From Senegalimassilia anaerobia JC110 (GTDB lineage: Bacteria > Actinomycetota > Coriobacteriia > Coriobacteriales > Eggerthellaceae): a DNA stretch of 46,361 nt. The position numbers and the translations under genes are program-made. Positions 30,928 through 39,598 of this stretch are shown here, one piece after another. The stretch spans positions 84,356 to 130,716 of the forward strand of contig NZ_HE611017.1 in assembly GCF_000236865.1 (NCBI RefSeq), written 5' to 3'. The notes beneath the pieces are model-generated. The model had not been told where the DNA came from. It ran no database searches and saw nothing but the letters and a program-made list of their open reading frames with translations. The stretch's first letter is position 1; every line of letters begins with the position of its first letter.

Positions 30928-31914
30928 CTACTTCAGGGTCACGTTCTGCATCATGGGCATGGCATCTTCCCAGGTGATGCCGCTGTCGATGAACATGCGG
31001 ACCGTGGTGCCGCACGGGGCCACGGTGAACATGTAGTACGTGCCGGTCTGGGTGTAGCGCGTCCAGGTGGCGCCGTTGATGTCCACCTCGTCGATCTCGC
31101 CCTTGCCGCCGAAGTTGCCCTGCAGGGCCTCGGCTTCCTTCTGCGGGGCGCGCGAGCACGTGCTGGTGCTGAAGCGCTTCGTGGAGCCCTCGGGGTTGAA
31201 CGTGGCGTCGCTGCTCTTCTCCTTGGTCTCGACGAGCGACCAGCCGTCGGCAGCCTTCACGCTATACGCAGCGTAATCGACGCCGCCCTGGGCCTTGATG
31301 GCCTCGGCGGCCTCGACTGCGGCCTTGTAGCCGTCGGTTTCCTTGCCGGTGGTGTCGAAGCGCATGGTGCGCGGGTCGGTGCCGCCCGTGGCGTTCTTGT
31401 CGAACTGGACGGTGATCGGGCCGTAATAGTTGTCCTTGGTGGTCCAGAAGTAGACCCACTCGATGCTCTCACCAGGCTGGATTTCGGGGTCGCCGTCCGT
31501 TTCCGCGCCTTCGCACAGCTCGGCGGGCGGGTTCTTGATGTCGTAGCTCAGCGTGTCGTGCGAGTCGAACACCGGGTCGCCGGCCTCATAGCCGCCAGGA
31601 GCGCCGGTGGTGATGAAGCTGAAGCGCTTCATGGGCTTGTCGTTGTTGTTCGTGATCTTCACGCGCAGCCAGAAGCCGTCCGCCTTGTAGACGTCGCCGC
31701 GGTAGTACGTGCCATCCGCCAGCGATTCGACGGTGAAGCCCTCGACGTCGATCGACTGGGACTGGTACGCCGCCTGCGTTGCGGCCGTACCGTCGCCCGA
31801 GCCGCCCTGGCCACCCTCGGTTCCGCCGCAGCCGGCCATCGTGCACGCGAGCGCCGCGGACAACGCGACGGCGGGCACGCCCATCATTACCTTCTTCACT
31901 ACGGGTTTCATCAT
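30928..31914 (-). CDS. Lipoprotein, paralogue B of a tandem pair
   Basis: 328 residues. Signal peptide with basic start, hydrophobic core VPAVALSAALA and lipobox MAGC (Cys29), so it is anchored outside the membrane. After a short Gly/Ser linker comes a domain with LRVKITNNNDKPMKRFSF and IEWVYFWTTKDNYYGPITVQF, resembling the immunoglobulin-like domains of bacterial surface lipoproteins. The C-terminal domain ends in ITWEDAMPMMQNVTLK. Start chosen behind GGGAG; ATG 31935 is an alternative. The neighbour at 32196 is clearly the same family. Function unknown. Confidence 0.8.
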   Translation of the reverse strand: MMKPVVKKVMMGVPAVALSAALACTMAGCGGTEGGQGGSGDGTAATQAAYQSQSIDVEGFTVESLADGTYYRGDVYKADGFWLRVKITNNNDKPMKRFSFITTGAPGGYEAGDPVFDSHDTLSYDIKNPPAELCEGAETDGDPEIQPGESIEWVYFWTTKDNYYGPITVQFDKNATGGTDPRTMRFDTTGKETDGYKAAVEAAEAIKAQGGVDYAAYSVKAADGWSLVETKEKSSDATFNPEGSTKRFSTSTCSRAPQKEAEALQGNFGGKGEIDEVDINGATWTRYTQTGTYYMFTVAPCGTTVRMFIDSGITWEDAMPMMQNVTLK

Positions 31915-32195
31915 GTTCACCACTCCCTTTCGCATCTCGCTGCGAAAGCCGCCTCCTCCCCGGCGACCACCGCTACGTCAGGTTTCGAAACGCCGGGGCC
32001 CGAAGCACCCGGCCCCGACCTTGGCCCTTGAGAAGAGTATGCCGCGCACCGGGCAGGCCGCGAAGCGACCTGCGGCCCAAATGCCGGGCGCGCAAGCCAC
32101 CCCGCGGCCAAAACACACAACCCACCCCGGACACTTAGGGGCGGGCCGGCCGCCTTCGCCCAGCACCCGCCAAGCGCCACGCACAGCCCGCTTCC

Positions 32196-33194
32196 CTACT
32201 TCAGCACCACGTTCTGCACCATGGGAAGCGCATCGTCCCAGGTCAACTTGGAACCGATGACCATCGAGACCGTCTTGCCGGACGGCGCCTCGACGAATAG
32301 CGATACGGCGCCGGCTTCCGAGGTGTAACGCACCCACGTGACGCCGTTGATCTCGACCTCGTCGATCACGCCCTTCTTCTTGAAGCCCTGCCTGGCCTCC
32401 GCTTCCATCATCGGGGAGGTGCTGAACGTGCGCATGTCGATGGAGGAGATGGTCTCGTCGCCATGCTTGAAGTCGCAGCCCTCGTACTTCTCATCGATGC
32501 GGTCGCCGAGCTTCCAGCCGTCAGCGGGGATGATGCTGTACGACGGGAAGTCGATGCCGCCCTGCGCCTCGATGGCTTTCGCCGCCTCGCGCGCCGCCTT
32601 GTACTCGTCGCTTTCGCGCCCGGTGGTGTCGAAGTGCATCACGCTGGGATTGGAATCGCTGGACGAGGAGCTGTCGAACTCGACGGTGATCGGGCCGTAA
32701 TAGTTGTCCTTGGTGGTCCAGAAGTAGATGAACTCGACGCTCTGACCAGGCTCGATCTTGGCGTTGGCGTCCATTTGCGCGCCTTCGCCCAGCTCAACGG
32801 CCTGTGTCTTGGTGTCGGCGTTGAGCCTCTGATCGCCGGAGGCGTCGAACACCGCATCGCCCGCGTCGAAGGCGCCGACGGCGGCACGAGCGCTGAACGC
32901 GGAAGGCGCCTTTGCGGACTCGTTGTTGTTCGTGATCTTCACGCGCAGCCAGAAGCCGTCCTGCCGCTCGGCGGCACCGCGGTAGTACGAGCCATCGCCG
33001 ACGGACTCGATGGTGAAGCCCGCGACCTCAGCGGTCTGCACGCCGTTAACCGTCTGACCTGCGGGCGCGTTGCTGTCCGAGCCGCCCTGGCCGCCCTCGG
33101 TGCCGCCGCAGCCGGCCATCGTGCACGCAAGCGCCGCCGACAACGCGATGGCCGGCACCCCGAACGCAACCTTCCTCATCATGGGTCTCATCAT
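32196..33194 (-). CDS. Lipoprotein, paralogue A of a tandem pair
   Basis: 332 residues. The same signal peptide style (FGVPAIALSAALACTMAGC), linker and two-domain layout as the downstream paralogue, with conserved blocks WTTKDNYYGPITVEF, DGFWLRVKITNNN and a closing LTWDDALPMVQNVVLK. The middle is more diverged. The genes are 280 bases apart with no terminator that I can see between them. A duplicated surface lipoprotein of unknown ligand is the safest description. Confidence 0.8.
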   Translation of the reverse strand: MMRPMMRKVAFGVPAIALSAALACTMAGCGGTEGGQGGSDSNAPAGQTVNGVQTAEVAGFTIESVGDGSYYRGAAERQDGFWLRVKITNNNESAKAPSAFSARAAVGAFDAGDAVFDASGDQRLNADTKTQAVELGEGAQMDANAKIEPGQSVEFIYFWTTKDNYYGPITVEFDSSSSSDSNPSVMHFDTTGRESDEYKAAREAAKAIEAQGGIDFPSYSIIPADGWKLGDRIDEKYEGCDFKHGDETISSIDMRTFSTSPMMEAEARQGFKKKGVIDEVEINGVTWVRYTSEAGAVSLFVEAPSGKTVSMVIGSKLTWDDALPMVQNVVLK

Positions 33195-33529
33195 CTTCAT
33201 CACTCCCTTTCGCATCGCAGATCACAAGCCGCTCCCCCTCCGGCGCCGCATACGCCGAAGCCGGCTTTTAAGGGTATTGTGCCGTGCGAGGATGCGCCCG
33301 CGAAGCCACCCGCGGCCCAAAGCAAGCACCCCCACGTGCCACACGGCCAAGATAGGGGTCGCGAATGCGCCGGGTGGGCGCGGGAGGGAGGAGCGCGAAC
33401 GGGTCGGGAAGCGATGATGCGAAGAAGGAGAAGCTGCCATATTTGCGAAAGGACACTTCCGACCGCAAGGGCCAGCCCAAGTCTGCGACTACAATAATGT
33501 TGCAAACCAACAAGCAAGGAAGAGAGCGC
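33195..33529. other. Non-coding region between lipoprotein and recQ genes
   Basis: Divergent promoter region of the leftward lipoproteins and rightward recQ. A possible -10 (TACAAT) lies at 33490-33495, about 35 bases before the recQ ATG, with no matching -35. No gene supported. Confidence 0.35.
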
Positions 33530-35311
33530 ATGTCAACGTTCGAGCAAGCGAAAGAAGTGTTGAAGCGCTGCTTCGGGCACGACGGGTTCCGCCCGGAGCA
33601 GGAAAGGGCCATCAGGTCCATCATGGGGAAGCGGGACGTGCTCGCCGTCATGTCCACCGGGGCGGGCAAATCGCTCATCTACCAGGTCCCCGCCGTCGCG
33701 CTCGGCGGCACCTCCATCGTGGTCTCTCCCCTGGTCTCGCTCATGAGCGACCAGGTGGGGAAGCTCGTTGAACTGGGCCTGCATCCGGCTTTCCTTAACA
33801 ACACGCTCAGCCTTCGGGCACAGGAAAAGGTTCGGAACCGCATCAAAAGCGGCGAATTCCAGATCCTGTACGTTGCGCCGGAGCGCTTGTCGAACCCGGC
33901 CTTCCTGTCAGCCGTCGAGAACCTCGCGATCCCCCTCGTCGCCGTCGACGAGGCCCACTGCATCAGCGAATGGGGCCACGACTTCCGCAGCGACTACCGC
34001 GAGATCAGCGCGTTCATCGAGCGGTTCGACCAGCGCCCGACCGTGGTCGCGCTGACGGCGACGGCGACCCCGAGGGTCCGCAAGGACATCGCCAGGTCCC
34101 TTGGCCTGCAAAACCCCTTGGAGATAGTCTCCTCGTTCGACCGCGCCAACCTTTCGCTTTCCGTTGTGCACATGCCCCACGACGAGCGCGAATCGTGGTG
34201 CGTGCGGACCGCGCGTTCGAGGGGAAGCGAGTGCGGCATCTTCTATTGCGTCACGATTTCCGAGGCCGAGCGGATCCACGACGCGCTCAAGCGAGCAGGC
34301 GTGCCCGCCGCGCTCTACCACGGCAAGCTGGACAACGATGCGAAGAAGGCGGCGCAAGAGGCGTTCATGCCTGGGCGGACGCCGGTGATGGTCGCGACGT
34401 CGGCTTTCGGCATGGGCATCGACAAGCCCGATGTGCGCTACGTGGTCTGCTGCGGCATGCCGCTTTCGGTCGAGAGCTACTATCAGCAGATTGGCCGCGC
34501 GGGGCGCGACGGAGAGCCCGCCGACACGATCATGCTATGGGACGAGCAAGACCTGCAAACCGCCTTGTTCATGGCGGAAGCGGGCGGCGAAGGCCAAAAC
34601 GACCCGCAACGTTCCAGGCAAAAGGGGCTCGCTTTCGACATGCGGGATTTCTGCAGGGACGAAGACACCTGCCGGCGCGATCTCGTTTTGCGCTACTTCG
34701 GCGAGAAACCCCCCGATGACGGAGGGTGCGGAAGATGCGACAACTGCGCAGCGCCCGTCGGCGGCATCGTGCGCGCCGAGGACGCCAGGCCGCTGACGGA
34801 CGACGAGCGCGATCTTTTCGCTAGCCTGAAGAGCGCGTGCGCTGCGATAGCGGAAGGCAGTGGCGCCGGCGGTGCTCCGACCGAACGCGCGTTGCGGGAC
34901 ATCTGCCGCAAAAGGCCGGGAAACCTCGAGCAGCTTCTGAGAGTCAACGGAATGACCGCAAAAGCCGCGCAAACGTATGGCGCCCAGATTCTCGCCGTGA
35001 TTGAGACGGGCGGGGTCCCCGATTCCGTCAAGCCGCTCGAGATGCCAGAGGTGCCCGAGGAGCTGAGCGATGCTTTGATTGCGACGATTCAAGCGCTCGG
35101 CAGCGAAGCACGCAGGGCAGTTGTCCTCAAGGTAGCGTGCGGGAAAAGCGAACCTGGGGCCAAGGCCGACCCATACGAGAGCCTACCATGCTGGGGATCC
35201 GCCGGCCCCGACCGCAGCAAGGCGAAGCACGCCCTAGACGCGCTCATAGCCTGCGGAATCGTGTGGCAAAAGCCCGGAGAGAAATGCCTGCGCGTGATGG
35301 TGGTGGACTGA
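33530..35311 (+). CDS. recQ: RecQ-type DNA helicase with HRDC domain
   Basis: 593 residues. Motifs: FRPEQ (20-24), STGAGKS Walker A (42-48), DEAH, LTATATPRVRKD, QQIGRAGRDG, and a zinc site with CRDEDTCRRD and CGRCDNC. An HRDC-like domain (ERDLFASLKSACAAI, GNLEQLLRVNGMTAKAAQ) follows, then a tail (ALGSEARRAVVLKVACGKSE) that resembles the tail of the element-borne RecQ at 7356. It repairs stalled forks and recombination intermediates. The ATG at 33530 follows AAGGAAGAGAG. Chromosomal copy by position. Confidence 0.9.
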   Translation: MSTFEQAKEVLKRCFGHDGFRPEQERAIRSIMGKRDVLAVMSTGAGKSLIYQVPAVALGGTSIVVSPLVSLMSDQVGKLVELGLHPAFLNNTLSLRAQEKVRNRIKSGEFQILYVAPERLSNPAFLSAVENLAIPLVAVDEAHCISEWGHDFRSDYREISAFIERFDQRPTVVALTATATPRVRKDIARSLGLQNPLEIVSSFDRANLSLSVVHMPHDERESWCVRTARSRGSECGIFYCVTISEAERIHDALKRAGVPAALYHGKLDNDAKKAAQEAFMPGRTPVMVATSAFGMGIDKPDVRYVVCCGMPLSVESYYQQIGRAGRDGEPADTIMLWDEQDLQTALFMAEAGGEGQNDPQRSRQKGLAFDMRDFCRDEDTCRRDLVLRYFGEKPPDDGGCGRCDNCAAPVGGIVRAEDARPLTDDERDLFASLKSACAAIAEGSGAGGAPTERALRDICRKRPGNLEQLLRVNGMTAKAAQTYGAQILAVIETGGVPDSVKPLEMPEVPEELSDALIATIQALGSEARRAVVLKVACGKSEPGAKADPYESLPCWGSAGPDRSKAKHALDALIACGIVWQKPGEKCLRVMVVD

Positions 35312-35892
35312 GTCGACTGGAAGAGGTGATTTTCATAAAAGCACATGTTCAAGGACGGAACGGCGTTCCGGGAAGCGTCAGCGCTTTTGATGCCTATCTC
35401 GGGTTTCGCGACATGGGGTTCGAAGTCGAGGTCTTCGACGATCCGGCAAGCTTGCAAGGCGCGCCGAGGGGAGATGTCGTCGTTGGCGGCGTCGGGGTCA
35501 TTCGCGCTCGGCTGCGCGAGCTCGGCGTTGACTGCCCAAGCATCAACTACCCCGAAGAACTTAAGGCGTATCTCGGCCGCAGGGTTTGGCGCAGCACGAT
35601 CGACCAGGTGAGCTGCGACGTCGAATCATGGCCCCTGTTCGTAAAGCCCGTCGAGGAGAAGCGCTTCACCAGCTGCGTCGTCGAATCGACCGCCGACCTT
35701 GTGGGGAAGGACTACCAGAGCGACAACTTCGAGGTCATCTGCAGCGATGCTATCGATATGCTGTCCGGTTTTGCATTCGTCAATCATGAAACCGGCATTG
35801 GGGATGCTGACTTTTCGTGCGAAAGCACTCATTCCGCCATTAAAGAACAGTTTCATTATGTCAAAGGGCATGAAGGCACTGTAAAGGTATAG
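35284..35892 (+). pseudogene. Truncated ATP-grasp-like (DUF4343-type) gene
   Basis: The first 155 residues look like the N-terminal part of an ATP-grasp/DUF4343-type protein: VIFIKAHVQGRNGVPGSVSA, GDVVVGGVGVIRARL, INYPEELKAYLGRRVWRST, WPLFVKPVEEKRFT. From about 35755 the similarity stops and 40 unrelated residues follow to a stop at 35892; these lie antisense to another gene fragment. The catalytic C-terminal half is absent, so it is probably a deletion relic. Start could be ATG 35284 (overlapping recQ) or GTG 35326. Confidence 0.55.
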
Positions 35893-36073
35893 GGCCACGG
35901 TAAACGGGATTGCTATCACAAACAGAGACGGCAGTTAATCCGATCTCTTTCAGCCTGTAAGACAGGCCCATCCAGAATGTAAAGTCGATTACTTTGCCAC
36001 CGTCCCGCGAGCCCACAGTCGCCACCCGCCGACGCCGCCCATCGAGGGCCGTACCGCGCGAAGTCCCCGCCAC
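35760..36073 (-). pseudogene. Frameshifted remnant of a membrane protein
   Basis: Two minus-strand frames join across a shift near 35925. One reads KVIDFTFWMGLSYRLKEIG, the next VIAIPFTVALYLYSAFMPFD and IMKLFFNGGMSAFARK. The second has the look of a C-terminal helix pair of a substrate-binding ECF component (BioY-like), a tentative guess. The remnant ends where the ATP-grasp fragment begins. Confidence 0.3.
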
Positions 36074-36259
36074 TCCGGGTACTTCCGCCGGCTCGGTCGT
36101 GTTCTGTCGAGAGGATTATATTGGCGATGGCCGTTCGTCAGCCTAAGCGAGCATTCGCTGTCGGGCACAATGGCAGTACAGGAGATTCGTCCGTTCTAGA
36201 CGGCAAACGGCCGAGCGATTGAGTTTCGCTCGGCCTTTGCTCCTTTAAGCTGACTGATT
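35893..36259. other. Scarred region with terminator
   Basis: Apart from the membrane-protein remnant no gene is supported. A hairpin GGCCGAGCG/CGCTCGGCC (36209-36235) terminates the leftward module that follows. Confidence 0.4.
36209..36235 (-). terminator. Terminator of the two-gene module
   Basis: GGCCGAGCG (36209-36217) pairs with CGCTCGGCC (36227-36235) around a nine-base loop. On the minus strand it continues GTTTGCC, a short T run. It lies 25 bases after the stop at 36260. Confidence 0.6.
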
Positions 36260-37711
36260 CTAATTTAGGAAGAAATCATCGACTTCTTCGAGCGTGTGCA
36301 GGATTTCGCCATCCGGGACGTTAAGGCTTACCGCTAACTCAACGGAGCCAGAAAAAGCCATGGCGGCATTTGGGGAGAAAGCCTTTTCTAGAAGACTAAT
36401 GTATTCGCTCATATTCTCACGAAGGCCACTGATGCATGCGGCGTATTCGCCATCGAGCTCTGTATCGAGGGCCTTCAGCTCCTGGGCATAGTGTGCGAGC
36501 AGCTCCGCCTCCCGTTTGTTATAGAAATCCTTTCCCAATTCGTACACGGTCGTTCCTACGGCGTTGCCGACGAGGGCGCCCAGAACCGGGATTGGAATGG
36601 CAACCTGGCCCACGAAGCTTGAGAACGCGCTCACAGACGCATCGAGGCACGCGATTTCGGAGTTTTCTATAAACTCGATCTCCGTAAGCTCGCCGCTGCG
36701 GAACCCGTAAGCGCATTCAGCGACACCGAATGATGCCGTAACCAGCGCGCTTGCAACAGATGAGGGGGTAGCCGTGTAGTTATTCAGCCAATAAACAGCT
36801 CCGCCGCGAACGCCACCTTTGACGAGTCCCATGCCGGAATCTATGGCGATTTCCTCCCAGTCATCCTGGGTCAAGTCGCCGATACGCTTTCCGTTCACGA
36901 GATGGCGCTTCATTGAAATGGCGAATGCCGTTCCCGCTTCCAGAACGGCACCAGCCGCCGCGGCCTTCGCGTCCTCTTGGGGCGTGGGCTTGTGTTCCTC
37001 GTAAATGTCTTTCTTTATTCGCTCGCTCTCGTCTGCGAGTTTGCTCTTCTCCTCTGCCATTTTGTCGGCGATAGCGTTCTTTTGAACTTCCGAGTACTCG
37101 AATTTGGAGGCTTCAAGGTCATCGATGCTGAACCCGCTTGAGTCGAAGAACTCATGGATGCTTCTCCAGGTTGAGTAAGACGGGCCGCCGGTCGAGGACG
37201 CCAGCTTGGCCGCTTCCTCCTTTGGCATCTCATACAGGAAGCGCACCGCGTCGAGATGGTCCTTCGGAATCTGATAGATGCCGTCTTTGTCGAGGAAATC
37301 GGGGTACTTCTGCAAATGGGCAGCCACAGCGTCCAGGGAGAACTTGCCGCCGGCGTTCACGAACTTGACCTGTATCTCGACGCCGTTGCGCAAAAGGTCG
37401 GCGGGGCCGTTGTCATTAACCCATTCCATTACCGGTTTATCGCCATGGACGAGGCTCTGCGCGTTCTCCAGCCCGCATTCGGCCACCTCGGCGATGAACC
37501 CATGGACGCCCTTGTTGCCGCCCCTGTTCGCAACGACGAGGCTCTCGATCTTCCCGAGCGCCCAGTTCATGGACTCCATTGCGGAATCGAGGTTCTGATC
37601 TTGGCGGTTGAGACTCTCGATGAGGTCGTCGATTCTCATCTGGTTGATCAAGCCGATCCATGCGGCGACGGCCTGCTCCTGGGTGCTCTTGACTACTTTC
37701 TCTGCATTCAT
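36260..37711 (-). CDS. Candidate PD-(D/E)XK protein with hydrophobic C-terminus (module gene 2)
   Basis: 483 residues. The N-terminal 60 residues are helical. Residues 68-117 read KGVHGFIAEVAE, then VNDNGPADLLRNGVEIQVKF: the spacing of E75, P103-A-D105 and E112-x-Q114-x-K116 fits a PD-(D/E)XK nuclease core with a variant Q-x-K end. A long charged helical region follows (KNAIADKMAEEKSKLADE), then a hydrophobic glycine-rich region (about 325-425) with IPIPVLGALVGNAVGTT, which may enter a membrane. Two bases separate it from the upstream gene's stop. I do not recognise the family; nuclease activity is inferred from motif spacing only. Confidence 0.55.
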   Translation of the reverse strand: MNAEKVVKSTQEQAVAAWIGLINQMRIDDLIESLNRQDQNLDSAMESMNWALGKIESLVVANRGGNKGVHGFIAEVAECGLENAQSLVHGDKPVMEWVNDNGPADLLRNGVEIQVKFVNAGGKFSLDAVAAHLQKYPDFLDKDGIYQIPKDHLDAVRFLYEMPKEEAAKLASSTGGPSYSTWRSIHEFFDSSGFSIDDLEASKFEYSEVQKNAIADKMAEEKSKLADESERIKKDIYEEHKPTPQEDAKAAAAGAVLEAGTAFAISMKRHLVNGKRIGDLTQDDWEEIAIDSGMGLVKGGVRGGAVYWLNNYTATPSSVASALVTASFGVAECAYGFRSGELTEIEFIENSEIACLDASVSAFSSFVGQVAIPIPVLGALVGNAVGTTVYELGKDFYNKREAELLAHYAQELKALDTELDGEYAACISGLRENMSEYISLLEKAFSPNAAMAFSGSVELAVSLNVPDGEILHTLEEVDDFFLN

Positions 37712-37713
37712 GG

Positions 37714-38994
37714 CTATTCGCCGTCCTGAGTGGCCACCCTCTCGACGATGAGGCTGCCCAGGGACTTCGCGTTGTTCACCAAAGAGCCCAAGGCCAGCTT
37801 CTCGTCGTCGGAGATGGAAAGGTAGTCGGCGCCATGCAGGCGGCATGAGGACATAAAGGACCCGGACAGCTCTTCACGAAGGGCATCGGTCTTTGCCCTG
37901 AGCGCCCCGATCGCTGCGGACGTCTCCCTAAGAGCCTCGGTGTTCCGCTTCACTGACAAGAGCTCCTCGTGCTTTTCCTTGGCGATCTCGTGCTGTTTTT
38001 TCACGAAGAGTGCAATGGAGGCAAGCAACGTGGCGCCTGCGACGCCCCACCCGATGGGGCCTGCCATTGCCAGGAAAGCGCTACCGCCGGCCATTCCGCC
38101 GCCTCCGGCAGCCAATGCGCCTCCGCCGAGCCAGGCCATCGCCGCGTTCGTCGCGGCAGCGCCCGACAGCGTAGAGATCGCGGCGCCCGTGGAGGCGGTG
38201 CCGAAAGTTGTGGCAACCCACATGGCGGCGGATGGGGCGATGCTGGCAACGGCCATGCCCGCTGCAACGCCGGCGCCGGCGCTGGCTGCCGATTTCCGTG
38301 CCGAGTCCAGCTCTTCGCGGGCGAAGGCCTCCGATTCCTTGAAGCTTCGCTTCCTGTGGGACACCTCCTCGATATCCTCCACGAACGACTTCGGCGTATT
38401 CGCAATCGAGTTCACCAAGTCGGTAACGAGGTCCAGCAGGTCGATACTCCTCAGCCTGGACTGGTAGAGCTCGATTCCTTCCGATTCCAGATCGGTATAG
38501 GTTTGGTTGTAGTCGATGATGGCGAGCTCGTACTCATCCGGTTCTTTCGCCCTAGCATTCTCGACGCCTTGCTTGACCCCATCGGCGATTTCTCCTGCTT
38601 TGCCCGCAACGGCGGCGACGGCGCCTTGGGCACCGGCTGCCGCAGCGCTTGCGGCATTTGCGGCTCCTTCAGCCACATCGCCGAGCATTTTCACCATATG
38701 TTCCGGAGCTGGACCTTGAGATTGGGCCGATGCGTCAACGTTTCGCTCGTCAGCAAATTCATTGTTGTATTTGAAGCTCTTCGACTCTGGGCCGTCCTTG
38801 ATCACATCACCAATGCCCTGAACGGCATCCTTTGCCTTGCTTGCGATGTCTCCGAAAGCCTGTCCCGTCTGATTAGCGGCGCATTGCGCAGCATTCGATG
38901 CCTGTTCGGCAGCACTTGCGATTCCTTTTCCTGCAGCGACCGCAGCTTTCTGTGCCTCTTTTATTGGGTCGAATCCTTTATCAAACAAGCCCAT
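37714..38994 (-). CDS. Alanine/glycine-zipper membrane protein (module gene 1)
   Basis: 426 residues. Ala-rich amphipathic helices fill residues 10-65 and 105-150. A coiled-coil-like region follows (ELAIIDYNQTYTDLESEG, LYQSRLRSIDLLDLVTDLVN, REELDSARKSA). Residues 235-331 are a long hydrophobic stretch full of G-x-x-x-G and small residues (for example LGGGALAAGGGGMAGGSAF, AGPIGWGVAGATLLASIAL), then a second coiled coil. The layout recalls alpha-helical pore formers, but I cannot name a family. The ATG at 38994 is preferred (AAGGCGGGG upstream). It is the first gene of a two-gene operon. Confidence 0.6.
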   Translation of the reverse strand: MGLFDKGFDPIKEAQKAAVAAGKGIASAAEQASNAAQCAANQTGQAFGDIASKAKDAVQGIGDVIKDGPESKSFKYNNEFADERNVDASAQSQGPAPEHMVKMLGDVAEGAANAASAAAAGAQGAVAAVAGKAGEIADGVKQGVENARAKEPDEYELAIIDYNQTYTDLESEGIELYQSRLRSIDLLDLVTDLVNSIANTPKSFVEDIEEVSHRKRSFKESEAFAREELDSARKSAASAGAGVAAGMAVASIAPSAAMWVATTFGTASTGAAISTLSGAAATNAAMAWLGGGALAAGGGGMAGGSAFLAMAGPIGWGVAGATLLASIALFVKKQHEIAKEKHEELLSVKRNTEALRETSAAIGALRAKTDALREELSGSFMSSCRLHGADYLSISDDEKLALGSLVNNAKSLGSLIVERVATQDGE

Positions 38995-39027
38995 CGCCCC
39001 GCCTTTCCACGTTTGCAATCTGAGCTC

Positions 39028-39036
39028 ATTATCCCA
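39028..39036 (-). promoter_or_regulatory. Extended -10 promoter of the two-gene module
   Basis: On the minus strand TGG-GATAAT lies about 35 bases before the ATG at 38994. No convincing -35 is seen. Confidence 0.4.
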
Positions 39037-39104
39037 CCAAGAGAAATAGCCCTGAGCAGCAATTTGACCATAGGAAATTATCTAGGTTCTAGCAGCTGCA
39101 GCGG

Positions 39105-39226
39105 TCAATGGCAACCGTATTTCGCGTACTCGCCCTCATTCATAACGCCGAACTTGTCGCCACTCAGCGCATAACCCAGGGCCAACGATACACTGGTAGT
39201 GCGGCAGTTGCGGCACCGGGCGCTAT
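39105..39226 (-). pseudogene. C-terminal gene fragment
   Basis: A minus-strand frame reads about 40 residues including RCRNCRTTSVSLALGYALSG and DKFGVMNEGEYAKYGCH, ending in TGA at 39105-39107. The C-R-N-C motif and natural composition suggest the tail of a lost gene. There is no start codon in reach. Confidence 0.3.
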
Positions 39227-39429
39227 CGAGAGGAATCCCGCTTCTCTCTTTCGTCTATGACATCCCAAGTGACCAGGGCTTACGGGGGGGGCTTCGGTCG
39301 CATTTCGGAATGGCGTCAACAGAGCCGAATCCGAGCACGCTTAGATTGATACTGGCAGCGCGTGCTTCATCAAGTTCTTGCCGACAAAGGAGATACGAGC
39401 AAAATGCTAAATGAGGTCTAGCCCACCGC

Positions 39430-39522
39430 CTATAGCGACTCCGCTCGTGACTTGATACCAAGAGCAACGCTAACACCTATCACCGCCACTGCTAGAATCG
39501 GAACAGGATTGTAAAGGCGCAT
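39430..39522 (-). CDS. Possible 30-residue single-helix membrane peptide
   Basis: Frame starting MRLYNPVPILAVAVIGVSVA and ending in a charged tail (KSRAESL). One transmembrane helix. The ribosome site is weak and no homologue is recognised, so this may be a chance frame. Confidence 0.2.
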   Translation of the reverse strand: MRLYNPVPILAVAVIGVSVALGIKSRAESL

Positions 39523-39598
39523 GTTCAGTACGATCTCGTTAATTCAACAGCGAAGAGCACCTAATCAACGAGTAATTCCCCAAAGAAGGAATCTGCCA

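Larger units (their letters stand above)
38995..39598. other. Gap with promoter and gene fragments
   Basis: Contains the module promoter (39028-39036), a short leftward coding-like tail ending at 39105, and a tiny hydrophobic reading frame at 39430-39522. Otherwise no gene is supported. The sequence is heterogeneous, as expected of a site that has gained and lost genes. Confidence 0.4.
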
